In this document: positions 35,172 to 44,671 of the stretch, one piece after another
Layout: every line of letters begins with the position of its first letter
How positions within the stretch are numbered: the first letter of the stretch is position 1
From: Acidobacteriota bacterium
GTDB taxonomy: Bacteria; Acidobacteriota; Vicinamibacteria; Vicinamibacterales; CAVVIG01
Assembly (NCBI GenBank): GCA_003222395.1
Contig: QHWB01000050.1
Location: forward strand, 1 to 64,000
Reading direction: 5' to 3'
DNA: 64,000 bases
The notes under the pieces: generated by a model
What the model was told of the DNA's origin: nothing
What the model saw: only the letters and a program-made list of their open reading frames with translations
Database searches by the model: none
Program-made: the position numbers and the translations under genes

Positions 35172-38100
35172 ATGACGGGAATGCTGAACGCCGTAGTCGC
35201 CAGCGTGCTGCTGCTGTCGTCGGCGTCGTATGCTGCGGCACAGGTGGAACGCGCCTCGGTCACCGGGACTGTCAAGGATCAATCCGACGCGGTGGTACCG
35301 GGCGCCACGGTGACGGCCGTGAACGTCGGCACCAACGTCCCCGCGCAGGCAGTCACCGATGCACAGGGTGGTTACGTCATCCCGGCGCTCATCCCCGGCG
35401 AGTACGTCGTCGACGTCGAGCTGCAGGGATTCCGCAAGTCGAGCAAGCGCGTGACGCTCGACACGGGCCAGCGCGCGCGCCTCGACTTCGCGCTCGCCGT
35501 CGGCGCGCTCGAGCAGAGCGTCAGCGTGGAAGCGGCGTCGCCGCTCGTCAACACGGAGCAGGCGACGCTCGGCACCGTCATCAGCCAGCCGGAGGTCGCC
35601 AACCTGCCGCTGTCGCTGCGCAACTGGGACGACCTGCTCGGCCTCGCCGCCGGCGTGCAGGGCGATCGCTACACGGAACAGGCGGGCAGCACGGCGGCGG
35701 GCCGCACGGGCGGCGTCAACGTGCACGGCATCCGTTCGCTGCAGAACAATTTCCTGCTCGACGGCCTCGACAACAACTCGATTTCCGAAAACGTCCAGGA
35801 ACTGACGACGCAGGTGTCGAGGCCGTCGGTGGATGCGATCGGCGAGTTCAAGGTCGTCACGAGCGCGTACTCGGCGGAGTTCGGCAAGTCGCCGGGCGCC
35901 GCCATCAGCGTCACCACGAAGTCGGGTACGAACGCGCTGCACGGAACCGCGTACGAGTTCCTGCGCAACGACAAATTCAACGCGAATGATTTCTTCTCGA
36001 TCCGTCAGGGCGCGGCGAAGCCGGATCACAAGCAGAACGACTTCGGCGGCAACCTCGGCGGCCCGATCGTCAAGAGCAAAGCGTTCTTCTTCGGCGACGT
36101 CGAGGCGACACGGCTCACCCAGGGCGTGATTCGCACGACCACGGTGCCGACCGTCAACGAGCGCAACGGCATCTTCTCGGGCACCGTGCGCGATCCGCAG
36201 ACCGGACTGCCGTTCGCGAACAACACGATTCCGACCGAGCGCATCGATCCGATCGCGCGCCAGATGATGGATCTGTTCCCGCTGCCGAATGCGAGCGGCG
36301 CGAGCAACTTCTTCCGCACCGCGAATACCACCGACAACGCGCAGCGGTATCTCGTGCGCACCGATCTCCACTTCAGCAACAGCGACAACATGTTCGCGCG
36401 CTACTTCCAGTCCGATCGCGATCGGTTCATCCCGGGCAACTTCGGCGGGATTGCCGACGGTACCAGCACGTCGGCGTGGGGCCGCCAGAACATGAAGACG
36501 CGCACCTTCGCGGCCGGATGGAATCACACCGTCACCTCGAGCTCGCTCAACGAGCTGCGCTTCGGCTACAACAAGGCCGATTCGACGGCGAACCACGATC
36601 CGTTCGGCCAGACGGGGATCAATCTCGGCGGCGTGCCGCTCGACCCGCGCGTGGCCGGCGGCCTGCCCGGGATCAACTTCAGCGCCGGCGGCTATCGTCT
36701 CGGGTCGCCCGACTTCCTGCCGAAGTACCAGCTGACCGACGTGTTCCAGTTCACCGACACGTTCACGATGTTCCGCGGCGCCAACCAGTGGAAGTTCGGC
36801 GTCGACCTGATGGCGCCGATGCGCAACACGTTCCTCGACGTTCCCGCGACGCGCGGGTCGGTGACGTTCCGCAACACGTTCACCGGCCAGGTGCTCGGCG
36901 ACTTCCTGCTCGGATACGTGTCGGACGCGCAGCTGTCGAACCTCGCCGAGACGCATCAGCAACTGTCGTCGTACTCGCTCTACGCGCAGGACGACTGGAA
37001 GCCGAACGACAAGGTGACGGTGAACGCCGGCCTGCGCTACGACTTCATGACGCCGCAGCTCGAGCGCGACAATCACATCGCGAACTTCGACGCGACCGGC
37101 GCCGGCAGACTGCTGACCGCGGCGAGCGGATCGATCGAGGACCGGGCGCTCGTCAACCCCGATCGCAACAACATTGCGCCGCGAATCGGCCTCACCTACG
37201 CGCCGACGACGCAGTCGGTGTTCCGCGGCGGGTACGGCATCTTTTACAATTTGTACGATCGCATCGGCAGCGAGGATCAGCTGAGCCTCAACGTGCCGTT
37301 CCTGATCAACAACCTGCTCGGCCCCGCGACGGCGGCGAGCGGTCCGCTGTTCCTGCTGAAGAACGGCTTTCCCGGCAACCCGCTCGATGCGGCGGCCATC
37401 AACATCCGGAACGTGCGCATCCGCGCCATCAACCCCGCCGGCGACAAAACGTACTATCAGCAGTGGAGCGGCGGGATGCAGCGTCAGCTCTCGACCTACA
37501 TGGTCGTGTCGGCCGACTACGTCGGCACGAAGGGCTCGAAGATCTGGACGCTGCGCAACCTGAATCAACCGGATCCGGTGACCAAGGCACTCCCGTACCC
37601 GGCGTTCGGGACGATCGAGTACGCGGACCAGGATGGGTCGTCGCTGTACAACGGCCTCGAGCTGGCGGTCGAGCGGCGCTTCGCGCATCCATTCGGCTTC
37701 CGCATCGCGTACACGCTGTCGAAGGCGACCGACAACGCCGGCGAGCATCTGTTCACCGGCGGATCACCGAGCTTCCTGCAGGACGCTCGGAATCGCGATT
37801 CGTGGGAAGGGCCGGCGGATCAGGATACGCGGCACCGCATCGCCGCCAACTGGATTCTGGATCTGCCCTACAGCTTCAACTTCAGCGGCATCGTCACCGC
37901 GCGCACGGGTCGGCCGTTCACCGTCACGCAGAGCAGTAACTCGGTCGGCAACCTGATGACCGGTCTGCCCAATCGCGTCGGCGACGGCCAAGGCGCGCAG
38001 ACGGTCGATTCGTGGTTCGACAAGACGGCGTTCCAGGCCGTGGCGTCGGGCGTATTCGGCAACTCGGGGCGCAACATCCTGCTCGGACCAGGGCTGTTGA

Positions 38101-38300
38101 ACACGGACATCGCGGTGCAGCGCCGCTTCACCCTTTCGGGTCAGACGGCCGTCGAGCTCCGCTGGGAAGTGTTCAATCTCTTCAACGCGGATGAATTCGG
38201 CCTGCCGGAATCGAACATCAGCAACGCCGCAGTGGCGACGATCACGAGGCTCGCCGGCGATCCGCGCGTGATGCAGTTCGCGCTGCGGCTGGTGTTCTGA
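35172..38300 (+). CDS. TonB-dependent receptor with carboxypeptidase-regulatory domain
   Basis: A 1042-residue outer-membrane receptor. ATG 35172 follows GGAGG and gives a signal peptide (TGMLNAVVASVLLLSSASYA). Next come a CarbopepD_reg-like domain (SVTGTVKDQSDAVVPGATVT, residues about 30-110), a plug (PLSLRNWDDLLGLAAGVQGD ... INVHG), and a large beta barrel with alternating aromatic strands. It ends in a C-terminal Phe (VMQFALRLVF), typical of outer-membrane barrels. No SusD partner is seen. The adjoining sugar ABC genes and mannosidase suggest glycan import, but this is inference. Confidence 0.9.
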   Translation: MTGMLNAVVASVLLLSSASYAAAQVERASVTGTVKDQSDAVVPGATVTAVNVGTNVPAQAVTDAQGGYVIPALIPGEYVVDVELQGFRKSSKRVTLDTGQRARLDFALAVGALEQSVSVEAASPLVNTEQATLGTVISQPEVANLPLSLRNWDDLLGLAAGVQGDRYTEQAGSTAAGRTGGVNVHGIRSLQNNFLLDGLDNNSISENVQELTTQVSRPSVDAIGEFKVVTSAYSAEFGKSPGAAISVTTKSGTNALHGTAYEFLRNDKFNANDFFSIRQGAAKPDHKQNDFGGNLGGPIVKSKAFFFGDVEATRLTQGVIRTTTVPTVNERNGIFSGTVRDPQTGLPFANNTIPTERIDPIARQMMDLFPLPNASGASNFFRTANTTDNAQRYLVRTDLHFSNSDNMFARYFQSDRDRFIPGNFGGIADGTSTSAWGRQNMKTRTFAAGWNHTVTSSSLNELRFGYNKADSTANHDPFGQTGINLGGVPLDPRVAGGLPGINFSAGGYRLGSPDFLPKYQLTDVFQFTDTFTMFRGANQWKFGVDLMAPMRNTFLDVPATRGSVTFRNTFTGQVLGDFLLGYVSDAQLSNLAETHQQLSSYSLYAQDDWKPNDKVTVNAGLRYDFMTPQLERDNHIANFDATGAGRLLTAASGSIEDRALVNPDRNNIAPRIGLTYAPTTQSVFRGGYGIFYNLYDRIGSEDQLSLNVPFLINNLLGPATAASGPLFLLKNGFPGNPLDAAAINIRNVRIRAINPAGDKTYYQQWSGGMQRQLSTYMVVSADYVGTKGSKIWTLRNLNQPDPVTKALPYPAFGTIEYADQDGSSLYNGLELAVERRFAHPFGFRIAYTLSKATDNAGEHLFTGGSPSFLQDARNRDSWEGPADQDTRHRIAANWILDLPYSFNFSGIVTARTGRPFTVTQSSNSVGNLMTGLPNRVGDGQGAQTVDSWFDKTAFQAVASGVFGNSGRNILLGPGLLNTDIAVQRRFTLSGQTAVELRWEVFNLFNADEFGLPESNISNAAVATITRLAGDPRVMQFALRLVF

Positions 38301-38305
38301 TCGTG

Positions 38306-38530
38306 AGCGACACAGAGGGTCTCGAGAACACAGAGGAAATTTAACCGCAGAGGAAAGCAAACGCAGAGTTCACTGAGCACGCAGAATGTGAACGCCGATC
38401 GGGTCGACGGCAGCGGCCTGCGAAGCAGGCCGCTCACACCGCTTCGCGGCGTGCCGTCGAGCCGAGGCGCTCCGTGTCTCTGTGTCTCTGTGGCTAATTG
38501 TGTTCTGTGTCCTCTACCGCATTCTGTGTC
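38306..38530. repeat. Inverted 'cacagag' repeat element, copy A
   Basis: A run of ACACAGAGG/GCAGAGG units on the left mirrors CTCTGTGTCTCTGTGG on the right. The centre holds GTGAACGCCGATCGGGTCGA and a CACCGCTTCGCGG segment. Both centre pieces recur at 54985-55372. The right edge encodes the last residues and stop of the MalK-type gene. Confidence 0.82.
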
Positions 38531-39534
38531 GTGGCCGTCGCGCCTTTGACCCGATCACCCGTCACACGATCGAAATACATCACTCTCTCTCTCACAAATC
38601 GCATCCACACCTTGTCGCCGGCGCGCGCGATCGGTTCCGCGCCGCCGCGCGCGACGACTCGCATGCCGTCGAGTTCGACGGTCGCGATCGTTTCGTTGCC
38701 CATCGGCTCGACGACGACGACGCGCGCTTCGCGCCAGCCGTCGCCGAGCGGCGTCCGCGAGAGCTCGACGTCTTCAGGACGAACGCCGAGATCGATCGAC
38801 GGCGTCTCGGCCACGATATTCATCGCCGGGCTGCCGAGAAACGTCGCGACGAAGCGGTGACTGGGATTGCGATACAGCTCCAGCGGCGGGCCGGTCTGGA
38901 CGATGCGTCCGCGCTGCATGATCGCGACGCGCGAGCCCAGGGTCATCGCCTCGGCCTGATCGTGCGTCACGTACACCATCGTGGTCTTCAATTCCTGCTG
39001 AAGGCTCTTCAGATCCGTTCGCATCTGCCGGCGCAGCTGCGCGTCGAGGTTCGACAGCGGCTCGTCCATCAGATAGACCGCGGGGCTGCGCACGAGCGCC
39101 CGCGCGAGCGCCACGCGCTGCTGCTGTCCGCCTGAAAGCTGGCCCGGCTTCCGCTCGAGCAGATCGTCGAGACCGAGGCGCCGCGCGGCAGCGATGACTC
39201 GCGATTCGATCTCGACGCGGGCGACCGATCGCGTGCGCAGCGGGAAGGCGATGTTGTCGAAGACCGAGAAGTGCGGATAGAGCGCGTAGTTCTGGAAGAC
39301 CATCGCCACGTCGCGCTCGGCCGGGGGCACGTCGTTGACCACGCGATCGCCGATCCGGATCCGGCCGGCGTCGGCGGACTCGAGGCCGGCCAGCAGGCGC
39401 AGGACCGTCGTCTTTCCACATCCTGACGGTCCGACGAGCACGAGGCATTCGCCCGCGTCGATCTCCAGATCGATCGCGTCCGCAGCGACATGGCTGCCGA
39501 ATCGTTTCGTCACCCGTTCGAATCGCACGCGCAT
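38494..39534 (-). CDS. MalK/UgpC-type ABC sugar transporter ATPase
   Basis: A 346-residue ATPase. The start at 39534 gives MRVRFERVTKRFGSHVAADA. Walker A GPSGCGKT, Q-loop FQNYALYPHFSV, signature LSGGQQQR, Walker B VYLMDEP and H-loop VYVTHDQAEAM are intact. The C-terminal third is a TOBE/MalK regulatory domain (GVRPEDVEL, then IATVELDGMRVVARGG). It probably serves the permeases at 43796-46893. Its last ~12 residues (TATTQNAVEDTEHN) lie in the repeat element and are unlikely to be ancestral. Confidence 0.9.
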   Translation of the reverse strand: MRVRFERVTKRFGSHVAADAIDLEIDAGECLVLVGPSGCGKTTVLRLLAGLESADAGRIRIGDRVVNDVPPAERDVAMVFQNYALYPHFSVFDNIAFPLRTRSVARVEIESRVIAAARRLGLDDLLERKPGQLSGGQQQRVALARALVRSPAVYLMDEPLSNLDAQLRRQMRTDLKSLQQELKTTMVYVTHDQAEAMTLGSRVAIMQRGRIVQTGPPLELYRNPSHRFVATFLGSPAMNIVAETPSIDLGVRPEDVELSRTPLGDGWREARVVVVEPMGNETIATVELDGMRVVARGGAEPIARAGDKVWMRFVRERVMYFDRVTGDRVKGATATTQNAVEDTEHN

Positions 39535-39563
39535 CGGTGGCGGGATTGTATACTCCGCGCGTG

Positions 39564-40883
39564 ATGCGAAGGATGGTCGCGGCGGCGGCGGTCGTAGCCG
39601 CACTTGCGGCGCGTCACTCTCCGGGCCGCGCGCGCGGGGCTGAAAGCCCCGCGCCACAAGCCACTTTCGTCGTCGAGAGATCTTCTGAAGCCATTGCAAC
39701 CGTCCGCGCGGCGTGCGAGCAGTGCGACTGGGGCGCGACCGGCCGCGAGGCCGCGGCGCTGCGAGTGTCGGTGGACGGCCGCTACCGCACCCACGTGATG
39801 CTCACGCAAGGCGATCGCGAGGCGGACTATCAAGTCCTGCTCGGGCGATATGGCGGCGGATCGCATCGCGTCACCGTCGACGTCGATCCGTCGCAGTCGT
39901 CGCCGCAGGTCGGAGCGGTGCGCGTGGCGCGGGTGGACGTGACGGTCGTCGGATCGCGCAATCCAGGATTCGAAGCGCTCGCCCACGCGCCGATCCTGCA
40001 CGCGCGCCCGAACACAATCGGCCATTTCACCGATGTGCCGCTGCTGATGTGGTACGAGGCGACGCCAACACCGCACGGCCGTTCGTACCGTTACTCGGTC
40101 GTGTTCTCGAACGAAGACGGCGGCACGGCGACCGATCGCCTGATGGCGACGTGGGGTCGCACGACCGACATCGAGTTCGTCTACGGGATCGAAATCGACG
40201 AAGCCGGCCGGCTCGTTTCGGAAGAGTTCCAAGGTCCGAACCACGTGATGACGCCGTTCCGCGGCCGGCACGAGGCGTCGCATCCGCTCGAGTGGACGGT
40301 CACCGACAACAACATGGTGAGCGATCACGGGACGACGACGATGCGGTACGCGCCGGCGCCGGAGCGGTTCGATCTCACCGATGTGTCGCGCGAAGTGGTG
40401 ATGGACGCGCACCCGTGGACGTATCGCGTCAGCACACAGGAGATGATGCGCGAGGGAAAGATCGCCGTCGACCCGCCGCCGGGATCGGGAACGATTCCCG
40501 ATCCGCACCGGTACGTGTTCGTCGAGGCGTGCAGCGAGCTGGCGGGTGTGCGCCTGTCGTTCGGCGTGCACGCGACGACGGCGCAGGGCGCGCAATGGTT
40601 CGATTCCGATCGCGGCCGCGACGAATTCCGCATCGTCCGCAGCGGCTGTTTCCGCGGCGCGGTGCCGCTGCCGGCCGGCGCGTCGGCGCCCGATGCGATC
40701 CGCTTCCGCGCATGGCCGCAGCCGGATGGAAAAGAGCGCGATCCGGCCGTCCGAGTCACGCGCGTCAACCGCGTGTTCACGCTCGGCGACGATTTCCTGC
40801 CGAAGCCTTCGACGTTTCAGTGGATGGGATCCTTATCGCTAACGCTCGACGGTTCGCCGCGCGAATTGTCGTTCTTGCGCTAA
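39564..40883 (+). CDS. Secreted hypothetical protein
   Basis: A 439-residue exported protein. The N-terminus RRMVAAAAVVAALAARHSPG is a signal peptide. A short REP-like palindrome (GGGCTGAAAGCCCCGCG) encodes RGAESPAPQA just after it. The rest is beta-rich (WYEATPTPHGRSYRYSVVFS, NNMVSDHGTTTMRYAPAPER, RTTDIEFVYGIEIDEAGRLV) with cysteines that may pair (ACEQC, VEACS, SGCF). No catalytic motif is clear. It is divergent from MalK with 29 bases between starts. Function unknown; the locus suggests carbohydrate binding. Confidence 0.65.
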   Translation: MRRMVAAAAVVAALAARHSPGRARGAESPAPQATFVVERSSEAIATVRAACEQCDWGATGREAAALRVSVDGRYRTHVMLTQGDREADYQVLLGRYGGGSHRVTVDVDPSQSSPQVGAVRVARVDVTVVGSRNPGFEALAHAPILHARPNTIGHFTDVPLLMWYEATPTPHGRSYRYSVVFSNEDGGTATDRLMATWGRTTDIEFVYGIEIDEAGRLVSEEFQGPNHVMTPFRGRHEASHPLEWTVTDNNMVSDHGTTTMRYAPAPERFDLTDVSREVVMDAHPWTYRVSTQEMMREGKIAVDPPPGSGTIPDPHRYVFVEACSELAGVRLSFGVHATTAQGAQWFDSDRGRDEFRIVRSGCFRGAVPLPAGASAPDAIRFRAWPQPDGKERDPAVRVTRVNRVFTLGDDFLPKPSTFQWMGSLSLTLDGSPRELSFLR

Positions 40884-41017
40884 CGCTCGCCTGAAAGGCT
40901 CGCGCTACGCGTCAGGCCCGCCCTACACGTCAGGCTCGCGCTACGCGTCAGGCCCGCGCTACGCGTCAGGCTCGCCCTACGCTTCGGTGGCCGTAGCGCG
41001 AGGCTTTCAGCCGAGCG
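40884..41017. repeat. REP-like element with tandem 'gctacgcgtcaggc' units
   Basis: Arms CTCGCCTGAAAGGCTCGCGC and GCGAGGCTTTCAGCCGAGCG enclose about five near-identical ~18-base units of the type GCGCTACGCGTCAGGCYC. The left arm begins at the stop of the upstream hypothetical gene; the right arm contains the stop codon of the mannosidase. Confidence 0.85.
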
Positions 41018-43793
41018 GAACCAACTCGATGGTTCTTATCTGTGACGGCGCCACATCGAGGGTCGCCCCGCCGTCGACAACGGCCACCTCCTCCTGACGC
41101 CGTTCCAGCAGGTCGACAACGAACGCCGACGCCATGCCGTCCGTCAGAGCGACGGTGACGCGCGTCGCGTGAGGTTCCGGGTTGAACAGCCGCAGGATCA
41201 CCGCATCGCGATCGTCGGCCCCGGTCAACGCGCTGAGAACGATCCCAGACGGCTCCGACGTCAGCGCGATGAACGATTGTGATCGTGAACCGGGACCGGC
41301 GTTCGACCCCGCGATCTGAGATCTGACCGGCAGCAGGAACGCGCGGCTCGCCGCGAACAACGCGACCGCGGCAGGCGGAATCGATCGGGGAGCGATGCCG
41401 ATGCGGAATCGATGGACGCCGAGGCACTGCGCGCCGGGCGTGCTGACCGACGGTCCTGCATGGCCCGAGGGTCGCGTCACGAGGTCGTCGCGCGACAGAT
41501 CGCCCACGGCGCGGATGAGCGTCAGCGCGATCGTATTGCGCGATCCCTCATTCGGCTCGGCCACGATCTCGTATTCGGCGAGGCCGCTGCTCATCACCGT
41601 CACACCGCCGCGCGCATCGCCGGCGTCGACGAACGATTGAAACGGCGCGGCGCTGACCGGCAGCTCCATCAGCTTTCCCGGCGGCGGCACGCGTTCGGCC
41701 GGTCGCTCGATGCACGCAAACGCGCTGTCGCTCCGCGCCGACGCGACGCGCGCCGCACCGCTCGGCACGAGGATGCGCAGCCGGTGATCGCGCGCGCGGT
41801 TGACAACGGTTGCGCGAACGGCGACGTGGCGCGACCCGGCGTCGAGCGAGACCTCGAGCGAGACCGACATCGAGACGGTCTCGAGCGATCGTGAGCGCCG
41901 ATCGGCGGATGCGCTCGCCGGCACCTGCAGCTCGTAGCCGATGTGGAACGCCGCCCGCAAAGGACCGGCGACGATGCGAGAAATCTCCGCCGGACCGCTC
42001 GTCGTGATACGGACGTCGTTCGCGGGCGGCGAGTAGTTGTATTCGTCGCCGACGTCGCCGACGTCCTCCAGCGTCGCCGCTCGGCGTATGACCCGACCGG
42101 TCGCCTTCTCCTCCACGTCCAGCGTGCCATCGTCGTTGACCGTGACGCGAAGATGCTCGTTCTCGATGGTGCGATCGGCCGCAGTGACAGCCCTGAAGGG
42201 CTGCGCTGCCGGAGCGCTGGCAGCCCTGAAGGGCTGCGCTACTGGAGAGACATCGGTACCTGCATTTGTAGCGCAGCCCTTCAGAGCTGCATTGTCGAAA
42301 TGGACATCGAAAGTCGCATATCCGAACGATGGAATCTCGTCGGCCCGGAACAATAACCGCGCTCGCCGAGCGTGCAGCTGCCACGGCGTTTCGTAGCGGC
42401 TCATCACGGTCGCGATGACGTCGTGCTCGTCGAGCAGCTGGAACGGCATGGCGGCGCCATTCCCGTCGCTCACCTTCGCGATGTACGCGTCACGGGGCCA
42501 GAAGCGCACGGGACGATCGAGCGCTTCGGGATCGACGCGACGGTGCGGCTCGGCGCTCGCATATGGCAAATCGATCGTCGCTTCAACGACCCCGCTCCGG
42601 GCTTGTGCGTCGGTGTTGAAGACGACGAGCCGCAGGGCGCCCTCTGGCGCCGGCGCCACGAGGTCGCTCAGATGCGTCGCCGCGCGTTCGGCAAGCGCCT
42701 CCGCGACCTGTTCCGCGCGCGCGAAACGGCTCATGTTCTCCTCGTGGACCGCGTCGATGCTGCAGCCGCAGATGCTGTCGTGCGGCTGATTCTGAATCAG
42801 CGTCCGCCATGCATATCGCAGCTCGCCGCGCGGGTACGCGTGTCCCGCGAGCCACGCGAACGTCGAGAGCGGCTCGGCATCGCGCTCCAGTTCGGTTTGA
42901 ATCCGCGCGTTCGCCTGCTTGAGGTATGCGCGCGCCGACAACACGCCCGGCAGCAGGTTCGCGTAGTCCTCGCCGCCGCGCAGCTCGCCTGCGACCGTTT
43001 CCAGCGGCGGCGCATCTTCGCGCGTCACGCGCCGGCGCACGCCGTCCACATATGCGGCGAGCGTCGAATGCCTCGCCCGTATGCCGTCGTTCTGCGACAA
43101 GCGATCGACGAGCTGCAGAATCGCCGGGTGCGGCTCGACGTGATCGACGCCGTTCATCAGCAGCACCTGCCCCGAGACGGTTCGTTCGCGTTCGTAGTCG
43201 ACGGCCCTCATCGCGCGCGCGACCATTTCGTCGCCGTTGAACGCAACCCGGGTCGCATTGCAGTACCCCTCTGGCGGAAGATGCATCAACAGCACGCTCG
43301 AGCCGTCCGGCGCTTCCCACCAGTACTCCGCCCGCCGTCCGCCGAACCCGCGCCACAGAATCGCGTTGTCGAGCCCCAGCTGTCGAAGGATCTGCGGCAT
43401 CTGCGCGACGTGGCCGAACAGATCCGGCAGGTATCCGACGGGCATCGAGCCGCCGTACGACTCCGCGATGCGGTATCCGATCGCCAGATTTCGCACGAGC
43501 GCTTCACCGCTGACGAGGAACTCGTCGGGCATGACGTACCACGGGCCGACGAGCAGCCGGCCCGACGCGATGGCACGCCGCACGCGGCCGGTCTGCTCCG
43601 GCCGCATCTCGAGGTAATCCTCGAGCACGATCGTCTGGCCGTCGAGGTGGTAGTGCGCGAACGCCGAATCGCGTTCGAGCAGATCGAGCACGCGATCGAT
43701 CAGATCGACGAGCCGGAGGCGGAATTGCTCGCGCGTGAGATACCACTCCCGATCCCAGTGCGTGTGCGACACGACGTGGACGTCGACCGTCAT
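41007..43793 (-). CDS. GH38 alpha-mannosidase
   Basis: A 928-residue glycoside hydrolase of family 38, which releases terminal alpha-mannose with a zinc-bound mechanism. SHTHWDREWY (residues 9-18) carries metal ligands. GYLPDLFGHVAQMPQ holds the family's catalytic Asp. WRTLIQNQPHDSICGCSIDA is the middle-domain signature. The C-terminal half is beta-sandwich. An insertion of about 35 residues near 490-530 (ALKGCAT ... AQPFRAA ... AQPFRAV) is encoded by REP units. No signal peptide, so it acts in the cytoplasm on imported oligosaccharide. Its start is two bases after the permease stop, hence the same operon. The stop lies in another REP arm. Confidence 0.9.
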   Translation of the reverse strand: MTVDVHVVSHTHWDREWYLTREQFRLRLVDLIDRVLDLLERDSAFAHYHLDGQTIVLEDYLEMRPEQTGRVRRAIASGRLLVGPWYVMPDEFLVSGEALVRNLAIGYRIAESYGGSMPVGYLPDLFGHVAQMPQILRQLGLDNAILWRGFGGRRAEYWWEAPDGSSVLLMHLPPEGYCNATRVAFNGDEMVARAMRAVDYERERTVSGQVLLMNGVDHVEPHPAILQLVDRLSQNDGIRARHSTLAAYVDGVRRRVTREDAPPLETVAGELRGGEDYANLLPGVLSARAYLKQANARIQTELERDAEPLSTFAWLAGHAYPRGELRYAWRTLIQNQPHDSICGCSIDAVHEENMSRFARAEQVAEALAERAATHLSDLVAPAPEGALRLVVFNTDAQARSGVVEATIDLPYASAEPHRRVDPEALDRPVRFWPRDAYIAKVSDGNGAAMPFQLLDEHDVIATVMSRYETPWQLHARRARLLFRADEIPSFGYATFDVHFDNAALKGCATNAGTDVSPVAQPFRAASAPAAQPFRAVTAADRTIENEHLRVTVNDDGTLDVEEKATGRVIRRAATLEDVGDVGDEYNYSPPANDVRITTSGPAEISRIVAGPLRAAFHIGYELQVPASASADRRSRSLETVSMSVSLEVSLDAGSRHVAVRATVVNRARDHRLRILVPSGAARVASARSDSAFACIERPAERVPPPGKLMELPVSAAPFQSFVDAGDARGGVTVMSSGLAEYEIVAEPNEGSRNTIALTLIRAVGDLSRDDLVTRPSGHAGPSVSTPGAQCLGVHRFRIGIAPRSIPPAAVALFAASRAFLLPVRSQIAGSNAGPGSRSQSFIALTSEPSGIVLSALTGADDRDAVILRLFNPEPHATRVTVALTDGMASAFVVDLLERRQEEVAVVDGGATLDVAPSQIRTIELVPLG
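42188..42290. repeat. Three REP units inside the mannosidase coding sequence
   Basis: CAGCCCTGAAGGGCTGCGCT at 42188 and again at 42221, then the inverted GCGCAGCCCTTCAGAGCTGC ending at 42290. All stay in frame and encode AQPFRA- or LKGCA-type peptides. Confidence 0.9.
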
Positions 43794-43795
43794 CC

Positions 43796-44671
43796 TCAGC
43801 CTTTGACCGCGCCCGCCGTCAGGCCGGCGACGAAGAAGCGCTGAAGCAGGACGAACGCGATCATCACCGGCACGAGGCCGATGAAGCTGGCCGCCGCGAG
43901 CAGCTGCCAGTCGGTTTCGTACGCGCTTTGAAAACTGAACAGGCCGAGCGGCATCGTGAAGCGCTCCTGCGAGTCGAGCAGCACGAGCGCCAGCGAGAAC
44001 TCGGACCAGTACGCGGCCAGATTGAAGATGGCCGCCGCGGCGAGGCCCGGCGACGCGACCGGCAGAGCGATGCTGAAGAGCGTACGCACCCGCGACGCGC
44101 CGTCGACGAGCGCCGCCTCGAACAGGGCACGCGGCACCGCGTCGAAGAAGTTCTTCAGCACCCAGGTGGTGAACGGCACCTGCATCGCCGCGTAGACGAG
44201 CACGAGGCCGGAGCGCGTGTCGACGAGCGACGCCCGCTCGACGAGTCGATAGATCGGCACGAGCAGGACGACCGGCGAGAGCATCTGCACCACGAGCATC
44301 GCCGCGAGGAGGCGCGCGCGATCGCGGAACCGCTCGCGCGACAGGACGTACGCCGCCGGCGTGGCGATCGCCATCGTGGTCGCGGTCGCCACGAGCGCGA
44401 CGACGACGCTGTTCCAGAGATACCAGGGCACCTGCGTCGAGGTGAGCGCGAACCAGTAGTTCGCCGCCGTGGGATGCGATGGAATCCATCGCGGTGGAAA
44501 TTCGTAGACGGCCGCTTTGCTCTTCAGCGACAGCGAGAGAAGCCAGAGCTGCGGGGCGACGAATGCGGCGGCGACGGCGGCCAGCGCGGCCACGAATGGC
44601 CACCGCCGCATGCCGGATCGCCGCCGGGTATAGAACGCAGAGCTCGCAAGAATCGCACGTTCTCGAATCAC
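43796..44671 (-). CDS. MalG-type ABC sugar permease
   Basis: A 291-residue permease with about six membrane segments (VAALAAVAAAFVAPQLWLLS; LWNSVVVALVATATTMAIAT; LLAAMLVVQMLSPVVLLVPI). The EAA loop EAALVDGASRVRTLFSIALP contacts the ATPase. The GTG start overlaps the upstream stop by GTGA. Ends GLTAGAVKG, a common MalG-type C-terminus. Works with the fused protein upstream and probably the MalK-type ATPase. Confidence 0.9.
   Translation of the reverse strand: MIRERAILASSAFYTRRRSGMRRWPFVAALAAVAAAFVAPQLWLLSLSLKSKAAVYEFPPRWIPSHPTAANYWFALTSTQVPWYLWNSVVVALVATATTMAIATPAAYVLSRERFRDRARLLAAMLVVQMLSPVVLLVPIYRLVERASLVDTRSGLVLVYAAMQVPFTTWVLKNFFDAVPRALFEAALVDGASRVRTLFSIALPVASPGLAAAAIFNLAAYWSEFSLALVLLDSQERFTMPLGLFSFQSAYETDWQLLAAASFIGLVPVMIAFVLLQRFFVAGLTAGAVKG

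Noticed and set aside
43794-44603. N-terminal extension of the mannosidase frame
   Set aside because: The frame is open upstream of 43793, but that part overlaps the permease gene and is Arg/Ala-rich without domains. The ATG at 43793 gives the family's conserved VHVVSHTHWDREWY start.
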